From Hymenolepis diminuta (Eukaryota; Platyhelminthes; Cestoda; Cyclophyllidea; Hymenolepididae), in contig CAADRB010000024.1 of the NCBI GenBank assembly GCA_900708905.1, positions 1,708,723-1,772,722 on the forward strand: 64,000 nucleotides of DNA, read 5' to 3'. Numbering within the stretch: position 1 is the stretch's first letter; each line of letters opens with the position of its first letter. A program made the position numbers and the translations under genes. Shown piece by piece: positions 1 through 13,500 of the stretch. Under the pieces are notes generated by a model. That model did no database searches, was not told where the DNA came from, and was given only the letters and a program-made list of their open reading frames with translations.

Positions 1-1591
1 GCTCACGTTTGGAAATGACATTCCTAGATAACATTAACCAGCCTTGTCGAAAATACTGCAGAATATCGTCCAGAGAGATAATTCTAATTTCAAACACACT
101 CTTGTCGTTTGATTCCGACAGCAACTCATAAACAAGCACATTAATACCATAAAAGTAAACACAGGAACGTTTTTGAAACCTAACGAAAGAATTCGAGAAT
201 CAAATTTTAAGTCAAAATAATTGTTTGAAACCAAACACCTTTGCCCGTTTAAGACACTTGTACAGAAATGCGTTCATAAAATCCGTTTGTCATCAATTTG
301 GACGTTCAAAATGTTTTCAAAGCCAGTTTTCTAACCTTTCTCTTCTTTTCTGATGGTACAGAAATTAAATTAATCCCTTTTATTAAGCCCGATTTGCCAA
401 AGATATTTATTTAAAATAGGATTCGAGTTAGAGAAATAAATTTGAAACTAGTGCGTATGTTTTTGAAGAAGGCGAAATCAGAAAAGGTAAGAATTTCTCT
501 TAATAGGCGTCTTTGCTTTTGAATATTTCAGGTCGCTAAGTTCATAAGGAGCTCAGACCAGAGCTTTTGTGCAAAAGATGCCCTGTTATTCAGTTTTTCC
601 GGAGTGAGAGCTGACATCCAAGTATTTGTATCGTGTCGAAAATTTTGCACACCAAGTTTGAATCTAATTTGGTTATCGCTAGAAGTAAGGGTACATCTGA
701 GCAGTTTCATGAGTAATGAGGTAGCAAGCTGGCATAAGCGTTGATTGGCTGTCGAATTTAGGTTAGATTCCTGATAGACTGCATGTCACTTGCGATCCAC
801 TTTGATGGACGTGCCCTAGACTGTCTGAATTTATTCTTCAACCCTGAGTGACTTTTGTCTGCACATTTAAAGTCTGAATACATAAATCAATCACGACCGC
901 AAATGTCCTATGAGTGAATGGATATCTCGCACACTTCAGTTCACAATTCATAATTTATATAGAAACAAAGTGCTCTTCATACATTTGCCCTCAAGTAATA
1001 ATAAGGTATTAACAACTGGGGCCTGAAAACATAATAAAAGGATATGAAGCAATTTTGCCATTCAAACAATTAGGCAGTAACTTTCCATTCTCATCTCATG
1101 GAATTACATCTGGAGCTCTCCAAACTAAACTTTTTTCACTCAGTGGTTGTGCCTACAAGTAACATAGAGGTAACTGATCACCGATATGTTAAGACCTTGA
1201 CAGAACTTATGGGAAAGTCGCCATCATCCACTATTTAAACGGCGGCCAGCAGAAAACAGCCAACTCTCCTTCCCAAGCATTTGTCTGTTCTCAATGTTGA
1301 CTCGCTGTGATAGGTCTAATAATTTCCCTCTTCACGAGCACTATTTGAGATCTGTAAAATACTGACACATAGTTTTACTCATACTACCTAGCTATACCAT
1401 TTAAGCTACTGGGATTAGCCTCATCCAAGGCTTTGTGCTAATGTTTGAATGTCATTAATTATCCCACGAGTAGATGTGAGTACAGAACAAAGACACGACA
1501 ATAAATTTACTACAAATTCTACTCCCTCCCCAATACTTTCGCGTTGGTGAAAATTAATAGATCGTGTTTAATTGAATGCAAATAATTTTAA
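1..1591. other. Downstream flank of the ANKRD6-like gene, no gene seen
   Basis: AT-rich sequence without a convincing coding region. The short open frame at 528-710 on the minus strand has no recognisable motif. The nearest good AATAAA on the minus strand lies at 835-830, about 760 nt past the TAG, so a long 3' UTR or further exons are both possible. Confidence 0.4.
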
Positions 1592-4500
1592 CTAACCCTG
1601 AGAAATAGAATGACCAATACAGTAGCTCAATGCCTGGTACATATTAACGCTTAATAGTAAGATAAGACCAACCATAAATGCAAGTTTAATCGCTCCAACA
1701 GTTTTCTTCCTTTCTCCAGGAGGATAGACAAGATTTGTTGACATATATGGTGTCGCCACCGCGGAAATTTTACCCGTTTTCGGACCGCTCCCACTAAAAC
1801 TAGCTGGCGATCTGGGTAAAGACTTTGTTGTTCCATTCTCATATTGAGTTTCATTCATATGCTCCAGCAGAAGTGTAATCATATCACTGCTCCCACAACC
1901 GCCTCTAACTCGACGTCTAGCAATATCAAGGGGTGTCTCTCCTCGAACATTTCTCATCCAGAGAGCTGCTTGGGCTGCCGCCGTATAGGAAGATGTTGTT
2001 GAATTAGAAAAAAGAGGGGATTGACGCTTAGTGTCCATTCTCCGCGACAGGGTGCCCATTAGTAGTGGGGAGCCGCGACCCATTAGAAGAAATTTGGCAA
2101 TCTTGGTCCTTTTCAGAGAAGCGGCGATATGCAGGGGAGTTTCAAGATTCTGATTAACTGCCATAACATTGGCAGATGACGCAAGAAGTATTTTGACGAC
2201 ACCAACACGACCATAGCGAATTGCGGTGTGAAGACAGGTATTTCCAAACTAAAGATGAAATAAACTAATAATTCACCTAGATAGTATTCTTAATTACTGA
2301 AAAATGGCGCTTGATCCAATGATATATCTATCAAATCAAGCATTTGCTATTCCGTCTTGCACGTCAATCTATTAGTCTACTGAAATGGAGAAGCTATTAT
2401 ACGGATCTATTGAAAGGTAACTCCATATTTTCCAAATCAATAAATTTTATTATTAATCAATTTTAGTAAAAATAGAACGTGAGTGAAATATAAATAAAAG
2501 GTAATTTATTTGAAATTCGAAAAACACGCAAAAATTCGACTGTAGTTTCTTAACCCGATCAGAACTTTGTCATAAAATCGCATGGGGGGGGGGGAAGTTT
2601 TGATAATTTTTGTATCTATCCAATCATTTACTTTTCGATTAATTTATTGCCATCACTATGCTCAAAGATCTGGTTTGCCGGACACCATAATGAGCCGATA
2701 AAAAAGTGCATTCTTAACATTTAAACGCTCGTGATTATTGCCAGAGGATACTCCTCAGTCAGTCTGTTTAATTTATCTCTCCAAGTGCCAGGAAGAAATC
2801 TTTCCAATGGCAGTCTTTAATGAAATTATTTCACACTATTCGAAAATACCGGTGGAAATACAATAAGACTTGAGAAAAATAAAAAAGGTCCATTTTGCTA
2901 TGTTAAGAAAAGGTCTTCATTAATCTGCCATTAAGACCTAAAGCAAAGTTATGTGATGCTGAAGAGAATTTTTGAATGTGGAGTTAATGATGACCCCACA
3001 TCAATTGCAGTAGTTTCTTACATTGAAATTGAAATGCGATGGCTGGAAATAAGGTCATATATTCACAGAAGAAAACATCGGTAGCCGGTGTAAGGTGATG
3101 AATCACACGCAGAACACAGAGGTGGAAGTAGAAGGTTGATTTGGATAGATAAATAGGCCTTAGATAAGCTCTCCCCCTTCCTCTCCGCCCCAAGTCACTT
3201 TACTTCGAAAGAATAGTTCACATTAATGAATTCAACAAGATCAAATTCCAGAGGAGTGCTAATTTTCTTCGTAATAATTGACAATTCTAACCAAATATTT
3301 TATATGCAAATTAAAAGATTATCTTCCTAAAAAGAACACCTTTAAGTAATGCTCCCTAAATTGGCATCCATAATTTCAAATTAAATTTTCTTTTTTGTGG
3401 CCCAATATGGAAAATAAGCGCCGTTTCTAACAACTGTTTTAAGATTTGCTCTGCAACTGATTTTGGATGAATAGGCAAATGAAGGTGCACAATCCTTATT
3501 CTGACGGCATTCACCAAATTGAGGTGCCTTATGCACTTTTGAAGAAACATTTTAGGTGTCAATGTCAAAGCACTTCCTATCAATATTGCATCTTTCATCC
3601 CTCTTAATAACACAACTGTTACGGTATCAGCAGTTACCTTCATAGCTTCACGTGTGAGATAACAGAGGTATGTGAGATTTGAGTACTCAGCGATTCACTA
3701 CTGAGAGATTTCCTCGCTAGCTTTGGTCTCTCTCTCTCTCTCTCATTCTTGTTCAGATCTTGTTCTAACAGGAACCGATCGACACACCTAGTAGCACCCA
3801 ATTGCTACCTCGCGGTAATCAATTGTTTTCGCTCTTACAACAACAAGTGGTGTAAGAGAGGGTACCCTAGATTGCAAAATTTTGTCTTGAGGGGGTTATA
3901 AGCTCCTATAAAAGAAATAATTTTATTGCAATTTAATACGGGTGGCATTCATATGATGAAGGTGGTAGCGAATAATAAAATTCTAGTGTGGTTAGAGTGG
4001 TTGAGAGCGAATTAATAATGTTAGGTATTCCAGGCAAAAGAGGTTTTTAATCCGTTGGTGAAAAAATACCGGAAAAATATTTAATAATTAATTTTCTGAA
4101 AATTCATTTCACGCAGATTAATGATAAGCGATTTGTTAATCATTCTAGTTAGTACTCAAGTCTTATATTTACTCGATTGTTTAAATTAACTTGACGATTA
4201 ATATAACCAAATCTAATATCTCTAATGCATGTGTCAGATATGATAAAACAACACCAGCTAGCATCTTGACTATCAACTGATTAGAAAGTGAAGAAATGTT
4301 AAAACCACTCATCCAAAGTGACAAATTAGTTCTAGAAGTTCAGTGCGCTGAGAGCATGAGTTTGTTCAAGAACATGAGAAAGAAGTCCTGAAATTTAGTC
4401 CAGATCTATCAGCATTACTTCAAAGAACATTTGGAAAAGTGTTTTCCAATCCTCGTTTTGGGCAAAGAGGCAGCGTCATAGGATCTTTCTGTTGAAGAAC

Positions 4501-7500
4501 TCAAATTCTTCCATCCATTTTGTTATATTCAGACTCAACCAATGTGATTGGCCATTTAGCTCACTGGAGATATACACCGATGGGCTTCGAATCCCATGAT
4601 CTAAGACTCCACAGACGAGAACTGACCTAATTCTTGATAGCTACACAGTCCCATTTTATTTAAATTTTACTCGATCATTTCACTATTTCTTATATTTAAT
4701 CAGTTACTCTCAATAAAAGTGGTAAATTGGTAGTCCTATTGTGAAAGTAATAATACCCCAATTTCGCTTACATTTTAATGAAAAATAAGGACAATAAAAC
4801 GACCACAAGAAGTAGCTTCAATTTAACTAGTGAAATCGGAGAAACTATCTAAATTCATGAAGTGTCTTGCGCACCTTGAAGTGAAAAAAGTGTCTGCTTT
4901 GAACGTCGTAAATGAATAGATGAATTGCACTTTTTCCTTAATGTTGAGAAAGAACTAGTAGGAGACAAAATTGCGAACACATTCTTCCTTATACTCAACT
5001 AAAGGCTATTTCAAAATCTACAAGGACGTCGTTAGCCTTAGTACTTCAAGAAAAGAAATGATACTTGAGTCATTATGAAAAGTTCCTGACTCCTATTGAT
5101 GTCAAATAGCTCGAAGAATTCGTCTTGGAAGCTTGATTGCTTGTCTAAATTGAAAATTGTGCATTCCCTATTGCTAGAAAAGATACCAATTGAATTTCTC
5201 CCTAAACGAAATGCTGACTGGTTCCATAAACCCGTCTTTGAAGGGCAATCCATTTTTAAATTGCCATTTGAAATTCTTCTTCTAAAAGAATGAATGCAAG
5301 ATTAACTTGATTCCATTAAATCTCATGAATAAATTCTGACCGACTTTCGCGTGTTAATATTAATTAGTTCTCTGATATTCAATCCTAGACGCCACTTTAG
5401 ATTGTTGTTCCAGGAATTTCCATTAAAGTGTGTTTTCTATTGTGATCGACTCTTTGAAATGCAATTAATAAAAAGTCATGTTGTCATTGGTACAACTCCT
5501 TGAATCCACTATATACTACGACTAGAGAAGGATGAAATTTTGTAACTGAGAAGGACACCTTCTCAGCCTTTCATATATTATCTTGAAATAAGGAAAGATT
5601 GACTACCTGAGTTGTCAGTTCTGTAGCCATGGGGAGGAATTAGTTCCAGCTACTAATCACAGAATGTTATGAATTCTGATCGGGGCATTGAAACTTTTCA
5701 ATTTGTCTTCCTCTCAGCAATCACCTATATTTGAAAGTACCTGATAGTTCAGATCGGAATGTTATGGGTGGGGAAATTTTAAATAAAAGATTTAAGAAAA
5801 TGACGTCTATCATTTAGCGTGCGAATTTTAATGTCAAACGTCGTTGAATTATTATTTACAGCAGTGAGGGAGGTATCCGTTTAATAAATAAAAGAAATAA
5901 AAAAAGAAAATTCTTATTCAAATCAAACAGGATGGAATGCCAGGCTTGTGGAGTTCGAGTGCAGAGGCCTCCTCAGCCAATCAGCAATCAATATCCCTGC
6001 AGCCTAGCATTGTTTGTATTTAAGGACCGAGCTCGTGGACAGCGACTCATAAGAAGCTCTGATCGGTTAAAATTCTTACCATCTCATCGCTTATGGGTCA
6101 ATAAACCCTCTCCACTCAGCACCTTTCTTGTTCTCGCTACTTTGGGCGCAGCCTAGCGGATTTCGGGAGCAAATTTATATTGGAGGATTCTGCTAGACGC
6201 TATCTGGACTGCTTAGGAGGGTTACCTAACTGTAGAAAAAGGCTTATTGGTATGGCATCCACCACAGACGCATCTGCAAATTTCTCCTAAGTGTCTAAAC
6301 GCACCAATTAGCCGGAAGGAAGGAAATTATAAACAGAAAAGGAGAGTCCTATTTGTTTAAACAATAACTTGTTACTCAGTTTGCTTCAAGTTTCGTTGTA
6401 TTTTCTACGAGCTAGATTTAAAAAATTATTGTTTAATTGAGCCACTTTCCAATAAATGCTAAAAGAAGAGAGATGAAATCTTTTTTATTTAACATTATTG
6501 TACCATTACACACAAAAATTTTCTATTTATCGCCAACACTTTTCGTGATATATTTCTATTAATATTACTTGATTCTTTCAAATGCTCGTGAAGACTCCAC
6601 TTTTTAACTAACTTGGAACACAGTATTTCGATTAAAGGGAGCGGTTCTGTAAATATCATAATTATTATTCATACTAAAGTAATAAAAATTTGGAAAACAA
6701 CGAAGGATAAAGGGGAGGGGATCAAAAAACGCTGGGAGCAGGGTCAAGGTATCAAAGATTCCTACTTCATTTGATTTTTGGACTCGGGTTGTACGATATT
6801 TACTAAATGGGTAGTTCACGTTCCCCTCCATCACGGCAAATGATTGTCTACTATTACCTCTGTCCTAACTCCCACCTTGACGTTCTATTTGAGCTCAATA
6901 CTCATTATGAACACGGGATTGATAACTCAGTGGATGAAGCATTTCATCAGATATCAGGACAGAAAATCCGGCTTGAAAATAAGAAAGGATCCCAATTTAA
7001 CCCAACTGAATTTACCGTCAATTAAAAGTATATTTGAGAGGAAGGTCAGTTATCCAATAAATAGAGGAATATGAATATGTGACGGTATAAATAATTCGTT
7101 AATCAGGGTCAGAAAGATCGAATGAAAATATGCCTCATTACCCAACTGGATTTCGATTAAACCACTCGGTAAGCATTCAGTTTTCCTCGAATTTGTAAAT
7201 TAGAAGCAAACATATTTATGATTAAATATTATTGGGTAATTCAAACCTGTTTTTTAATGAAATGGGATATGGTAAAATTTGAGATTTCAAGATTTTGACA
7301 AACTCTATCTTCAAAAAGATTTTTAACAGATCCCAAAACTGTATTTACCAGGACTCAAATAGCACTTTCTCTTTGACATCATTCATACTTGTTAATCTAA
7401 GCACCAGACCTTTTGGATCAAACGACATGATTTCTATTATGAAGCGATGGTCCGTTTTAGTAAGATGACATAAGACTGACATGCCGGTCATGCCTTACAA

Positions 7501-10500
7501 CTTATGTGAAATGGTCTAGAAGTTTCCATGCCGGCGTAAAATGATTTAATATCAAGAAGACAGACTCTGTGCTTAGCGGTTACCATTTCAGCATTCTTAC
7601 GCATTTACTACGTTCATATATTAATATTTAAGTACATATATATATGTCATTTAAAATAAAAACGAGATTCACCCCATCAGTAGCGTTGATATCTGCTCCA
7701 GAAAATAGAAGGACACGAAGGGACTGTTTGTGTCCATGTTGGGCAGCGACGTGGAGAGGAGTCAACCCCATCTGTTAAAAAAGTGTTAAAATACTTTACT
7801 TAAATAAAAAAATGAATAATTTGTCGGGATTTTGATTTCACATTTCAAAATTGAATCAAATCAAGGTTAGGTATACATGATCAACAACTTTGCTGAATTA
7901 CAAGTTAATCAAGAAATGTTTTTTCGTAAATCGCAAAGATAAAGATGAAATATTTCAACAAAGTACGGTAGTCATTTTGTTGCCTATCGTCAGCAAAATA
8001 CTTATTTCTAGATTTTCATTTAAAATAAATTATTAAAGTATTCTTAAATTAACCGGTTAAAATTCGAACTCATGTTCAGGTGTCGTTCTATTAAAAACGG
8101 AGATTGCAGCGCTTTAAATCAGATTTACAAATTTGTTTAAGAGTTTCAAAGCAACGTCGCCAATCTAAAATGAAGATTGATTAAAATGAACAAAATCTGT
8201 CCTTTTTAAAATTTCATCCCCTTTTAATTAAGTCAAATAATAAAAATTGGATGCTCGCAAAATGACTTAGGTTTGTTTGTTCAGATAATCGCAATATTTA
8301 CTACAAAAACCTCCTGAGCCTAAAGATGGAGAATTCTTTCCAATAATACATCACGAAGGGGTATTCTAAAGTCTCTCTGACTTAGAAACGCACATTCAAC
8401 TACTGGTACAGAAAGGAGCTCATGCATTTTTTGGAAGTTTGCACATTTTAACAAAAAATTAATATTTACCTTGTTGGGAATATTCAGCGATGCCCTTGAA
8501 ATACAGAGCGCTTCAACGGATCTGGAAAAGCCTTTAGAAGCAGCCTCATGCAAAGGCGAATTCCCATTCTGCAAATTAAAACAAATGTACAGAATTAAGT
8601 TAATTGATTCAAAATTTTATTACTTTATTTGGCTATTCTTAGATCCTCTCAGCATTCCCAACTCTTCGACTATATTCTCAATTTTTGATATAATGTTATC
8701 AATATTATTATTAATAGAATGATATTTGTAATTTGTCTATTAAGTTAATAACAGTGATGAAAAGGCTTCAAGAGATGATATCTCTGAGATGTCACTCTTT
8801 GTTCAGCGATACTTCTCCTTAATTGATACTCTGGTTCCATCACCAGTTCGATCAGTTGTTATAAATAGTCTACCTTTGGAGTGGAGTGATCGGAAATTTT
8901 TCAAAAAAATAGATGGGCAATACTTAATAGAAATCAAGATTTTATCTTTTGAATTTCAAATAAATTCCCTACTACTCAATTTAAATTCAAGTAACATTTA
9001 TCTAATTAATAATACCGTGCGTAGAAATTATTCGCAACTTCCTAAAACGTGAACATGAATTCGCAATATTCGAACCGAATTCCACTTCATTCTCTGACAA
9101 AGGCGCGGGGAGGGGCAGTTTGATTAAAACAACCATAAGAAATGGTGCGAAGTTAACTTTCACCCGAACAACTGGCAATCCCTTTAACGGGCAGAAAATC
9201 AAGATGAAGTACCGGATCTTGAATTCGCTTTAACTTTACACTGTAACACAACAGTAAAACAAAAATATCCATTTATTGTTAATTCAATTTCAAGAATATT
9301 AAAAATTAAAAGAAATTCTGTTTTATTTAACAAATAGAAAATAATTTCTTATTTGACCTTAATTTCTCATCTAATTTGTTTTATTTGATCTCCTATTTTT
9401 TTCTTTGTAAATGGCAATAAATTTTAATAATAGAAAGTAATTTAAAAATTTGAAATAACGATACGCTACTGGTGCAAATTTTTGATTTAATTAACCTGAA
9501 AAATTGATAAAATTCTCGATTATCCGTGGGAAAAATAAGGAATTTAAAAATTTTGCAAATAGTGCTGAAGCGTGAGAGTTGAACCTACGAGAAAAAAACT
9601 TCGACAAGTTGATTTGATTTTGCGACATCAACTTTTACACTACGGTGATCTCAAAGAAAAGATTATGACTTGAGCTGAAATTATAAACAATACGAGGAGT
9701 ACATGGGCCTTACTCATTTACGGTCTTTTAAATTGTGATTGTCATTGGTGGAAAATTTCTTAGAAATTGCAGTGGACGACTGCAACTTTTCAAAAGATGA
9801 CTAAAAGTAGACATAAATTTTAAATATCTGACACCTTGAGCGAACACTTCTGGGTTTCGCTATGTTAAAATCGTGTTAGCTCTCACCATCCTGCCAGTGT
9901 CTATTAGGTATTAAAAGATCGGTGTATTTGAAGTTTAAGAGGTCAAAAACGGATTGAAATTGACCATCAAAGACTAGTTAATAAGCACTGAATGCAGCGA
10001 ACATGAATCCCCTCGGTTGACAGGGACACAAACATCCCAAAAATTTGTCATTGGAACATTAGATCATTAAGGTGTAGATTAGACTCGAGTGATTAAAAGC
10101 CAGTGATCTGAATGACGAGATCAATTTTTTTAGTTCGCTCAGTTACCGTGATTACTTTCTACCTAAACTCAAGCCCCTTTCTATAAACAATGATGGACTG
10201 CTTCAGAGGATTCCGTGTTCAAATACTTTCCCATGAGGACAAATCACCATTTTTCCGTGCACTGGGTAATACTAACATAGAGTCAACACCATATTTTAAA
10301 ATATTATTTGTTATATAAAATCGTTCAAAAATTCCTTGTCATTTGTGTTCAGTAGGTGCCGATTTGACTTGAACATATGTTGTTTTTAATCAAATTCTGC
10401 ATTCATTTCATTGTCGGCAAAGCTATAAATCACAATTTGTTTGTTTTAATTAAAATTAATTGTTTGCGTGCAATTGAAGTCATTGAATAAAATGCATACT

Positions 10501-13500
10501 TACTGCTAAACTGAAGAATCAATAGATCATAAATTTTACAAAAGCAGACATGGGAGCCACTTGAGTGTTCTCTTTGACGAATTCAACAAAGTCGCTCTCA
10601 TGTGTTACATTTTATGCTAAGTAAATGAGGATGTCGATATGAAGGTGAAGTGAATCGCTTTTAATGCCATTAAAGATTCCATTGATATTTAAGGAATGAT
10701 ATTCGACCCAAACCACGATCAAATCATTCATTTTGTCCACGTGATCAAAGATCGCGTCAAAGACATGATTCAGACAGACAATTATAAATCTTTTAATAAA
10801 ATATTTACTATGGGAAGGGTGAAATGAAATTGAAAATCTGACGTCTTAATACCTACGATTTGCGTCTATCTCTCTCAATGGCCTTCAGGGTCCGAGATAT
10901 TTGAGAGAATTCCGTCTAAATGGATTTCAGCTTTGAAGGAAGCCGATTGAAAATGGCACTAGATTTCGGTTTTAAGAATTTTATGTTTACTTTTGGAGAC
11001 AATTAAATAATCCCGTATTTCTCAAACAATCCCAAGTACACCCAATAGACGAGGAGAGCCTACACTGGTGATTGGCCAAGTGTTGCAACTTAGCACAGTT
11101 CAGGACTGAAATAGCCGTTTAATTTAAATGTTCGGATTCCCGCTATCAAACAGATCAATCTTTCAAAAAGATTTAATCAATAAAAAAATAACAAAATAAC
11201 ACAATTGAAAGAGTTAAATGGACTTAAACTTCAAATTATTTGCTAGTAAATGGAGAGCAATTACGAAGCAGTTAAAACTGGAATTGAATTCAGAAAATTG
11301 TAGAATTGACACTTGTAGGACATGTTTGTGAAAAAATTATAAGAAAACAAGGGATTTCAACAAAAAACAACAACACAACCACTTAGAAGAAGATGTCTGC
11401 CTTAATTTTTAAATGATTTAATTAAGCCGTATTTATTTGGACGAAGTCGACTCCACTCGAAGGGCAGTACTTCTCCATTTCGGAAGGAAAATATCGCAAC
11501 TTCTCTTAAAATAGCGCCGTAAAAATGTGAAGCCCAAGGAAAGGTAATAAAGGTGCAATATAATGCCAAAAGTTTTTTGTTTAAATTTTTGCTCCTTATA
11601 CAAATGAAATCATAAAAAAATGATAAATCTACTTGATTTTAGGATTTGGTAATAAAAATGAAAACTCGAGAATATTTCCCATTGGAGGATTTATTAATAA
11701 TATTATATGTAAATAATTAATTTTCCCCATGGGTTCTATTTGTGCTAAAAATGAGATTTTTAATATAAATATTGAAAGTTAATTTATTATATTTTTCTAA
11801 ATATTAATAATTAAAGTTATTTTCTATGGCAGGCAAATAAAGAACTCCAGTAATTCTTAATTTAGTTTCGATTCCCTTTAAGTTTTGTAAAATTCCATTT
11901 CAAATAGATAATTAAATCAAAAGTTCAACAGAGTTGTGCTCGGTGAATTCCTTTGTAGTGTAGATATTTGGCCTGTGGTGACCTGGGTCATTATCTGCTT
12001 GTGAGTAAACTATTCCAAATCGACTGAGCTTTCTGCAGCGTTTTTTTTGAAGTATTTTGTTTTTAAAATAATTTTTGCATATTTTTTTGTTTTAATGAAG
12101 GATTTTTAGACCATCAGTGAATTTTATGTGGTTTATATGCTATTCGCAATGGATTCAACGTAAAATTGCTATTGATACATTAAAAAATTTACAAAAGGCA
12201 CAAAATTCAATATTTATATTGTTGGGAGATTTTCATTTACACTTGAAATAAGTGAGGAATCTCATCTTAATCAGGTCTTTAGATTTTATGATCACTGGCA
12301 TTCGTTTGGCAGACAAACTAAGTAGAAAAGTTATATTTCCTACGATCAAGCGGTATCTTTGAAAGCTAGTTTTAAGGCTACCAGCTTTTATCAACTTCTT
12401 CCTTCATGAATGCGACGTATTTTAAGTATTCTCAGAATAGATACGTGGTAGAGAACCTTGTTGTCTCAATTGATCGCGTAACACCTGCCTACCTCGACAA
12501 ACCAGTAATTGAAAACTCTGCCTCCGTGTTCCATTCAAAACCCCCGGACAAGGAAACAGGAAACCCGATAGTAGTTTCTCGTAGTGGAAGACATGTACGC
12601 TTCCCAGATCGTTACAAGGTTTGAACAATTCAATTACAATAAACCAATTCATAGCAAGACTTTTTGCCGCTACAATCTGTATATACGTATACACTAAGTT
12701 GGCAGTTAAATCTGGGAAAGTGAACCAGAGTTTCCATGAAAGAGATACTCATTAGTAGGTGCATTGTTGAACAAGGAATTACGCCCAACTTAGCAACAAA
12801 CAGTGGAAATGGTACAGATAACAACTTACTCTGGAATGTGATATTCTGAACAGAAAATAATGAAAAGACAAAATTGGTACAATCCAAACCCGCAACTCAA
12901 ATCAAAAGTCAATGAGCAAGTAAAAAAACGGTTTTAACTTATTTTTTTCTTTTAAATCACAATCCAGTATAATGATTAAACTAATGAAATTTAGAAGGGG
13001 TTTTAAATTGCCTTTACTTATTAAATTTATTTTAATAAATATTAATTAATAAATTAATAAAATAAATTAATAATAATAGTAATAATTTCGATAGCATTTG
13101 TCCGCTTATAAGTAAAATTTTCCCTAAGTTTGTTTTTCGTATTGCACCCAGAATCGAAGAAAATACTGAATTTAAAAGAAAGAGTTAATCAGTAGTACTT
13201 CATAAACTTTAGGTAAATAAAAATATTTTGTTAGTGATCAGTATTAATATTTATAAAACTCTACTTGTTAAAGGAGCAGCACATTTAAAAATCATCTCAG
13301 CTTGTTTACCCTTCTCCCAATTGAGAGTTTGAGTTAATTTTCAGATGTTTTGACTACTTTCGCTAGTCTCAAATTCTCGAATCTCTGGCTAACGCACGCA
13401 AGAAAATTTAAAAAATATATCTGAGTAAAGAAGTAAATTTTGAGTTTTCGCCGCAAATCATGTTCGGAATAAGATTCGTTCTTTTCCTCTCCACCGTTCA

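Larger units (their letters stand above)
2249..7672 (-). other. Intron 5 of the ANKRD6-like gene (5.4 kb)
   Basis: It contains a G11 run at 2584-2594, a (TC)9 microsatellite at 3727-3744, a tRNA-like repeat copy near 4555-4630 and an LTR-like segment near 5932-6180. An open stretch of 95 codons at 3356-3643 on the minus strand has no recognised domain. The rest is anonymous AT-rich sequence. Confidence 0.6.

Noticed and set aside
3356..3643. 95-codon minus-strand open frame in an ANKRD6 intron
   Set aside because: No recognised domain; another frame shows scattered cysteines, but it has a stop and no clear homology, so a relic cannot be told from chance.
12196..12250. Possible endonuclease motif (ILLGDFH) of a non-LTR element just before the gypsy remnant
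   Set aside because: Only about 18 codons, ending in a stop, with no other endonuclease motifs nearby.
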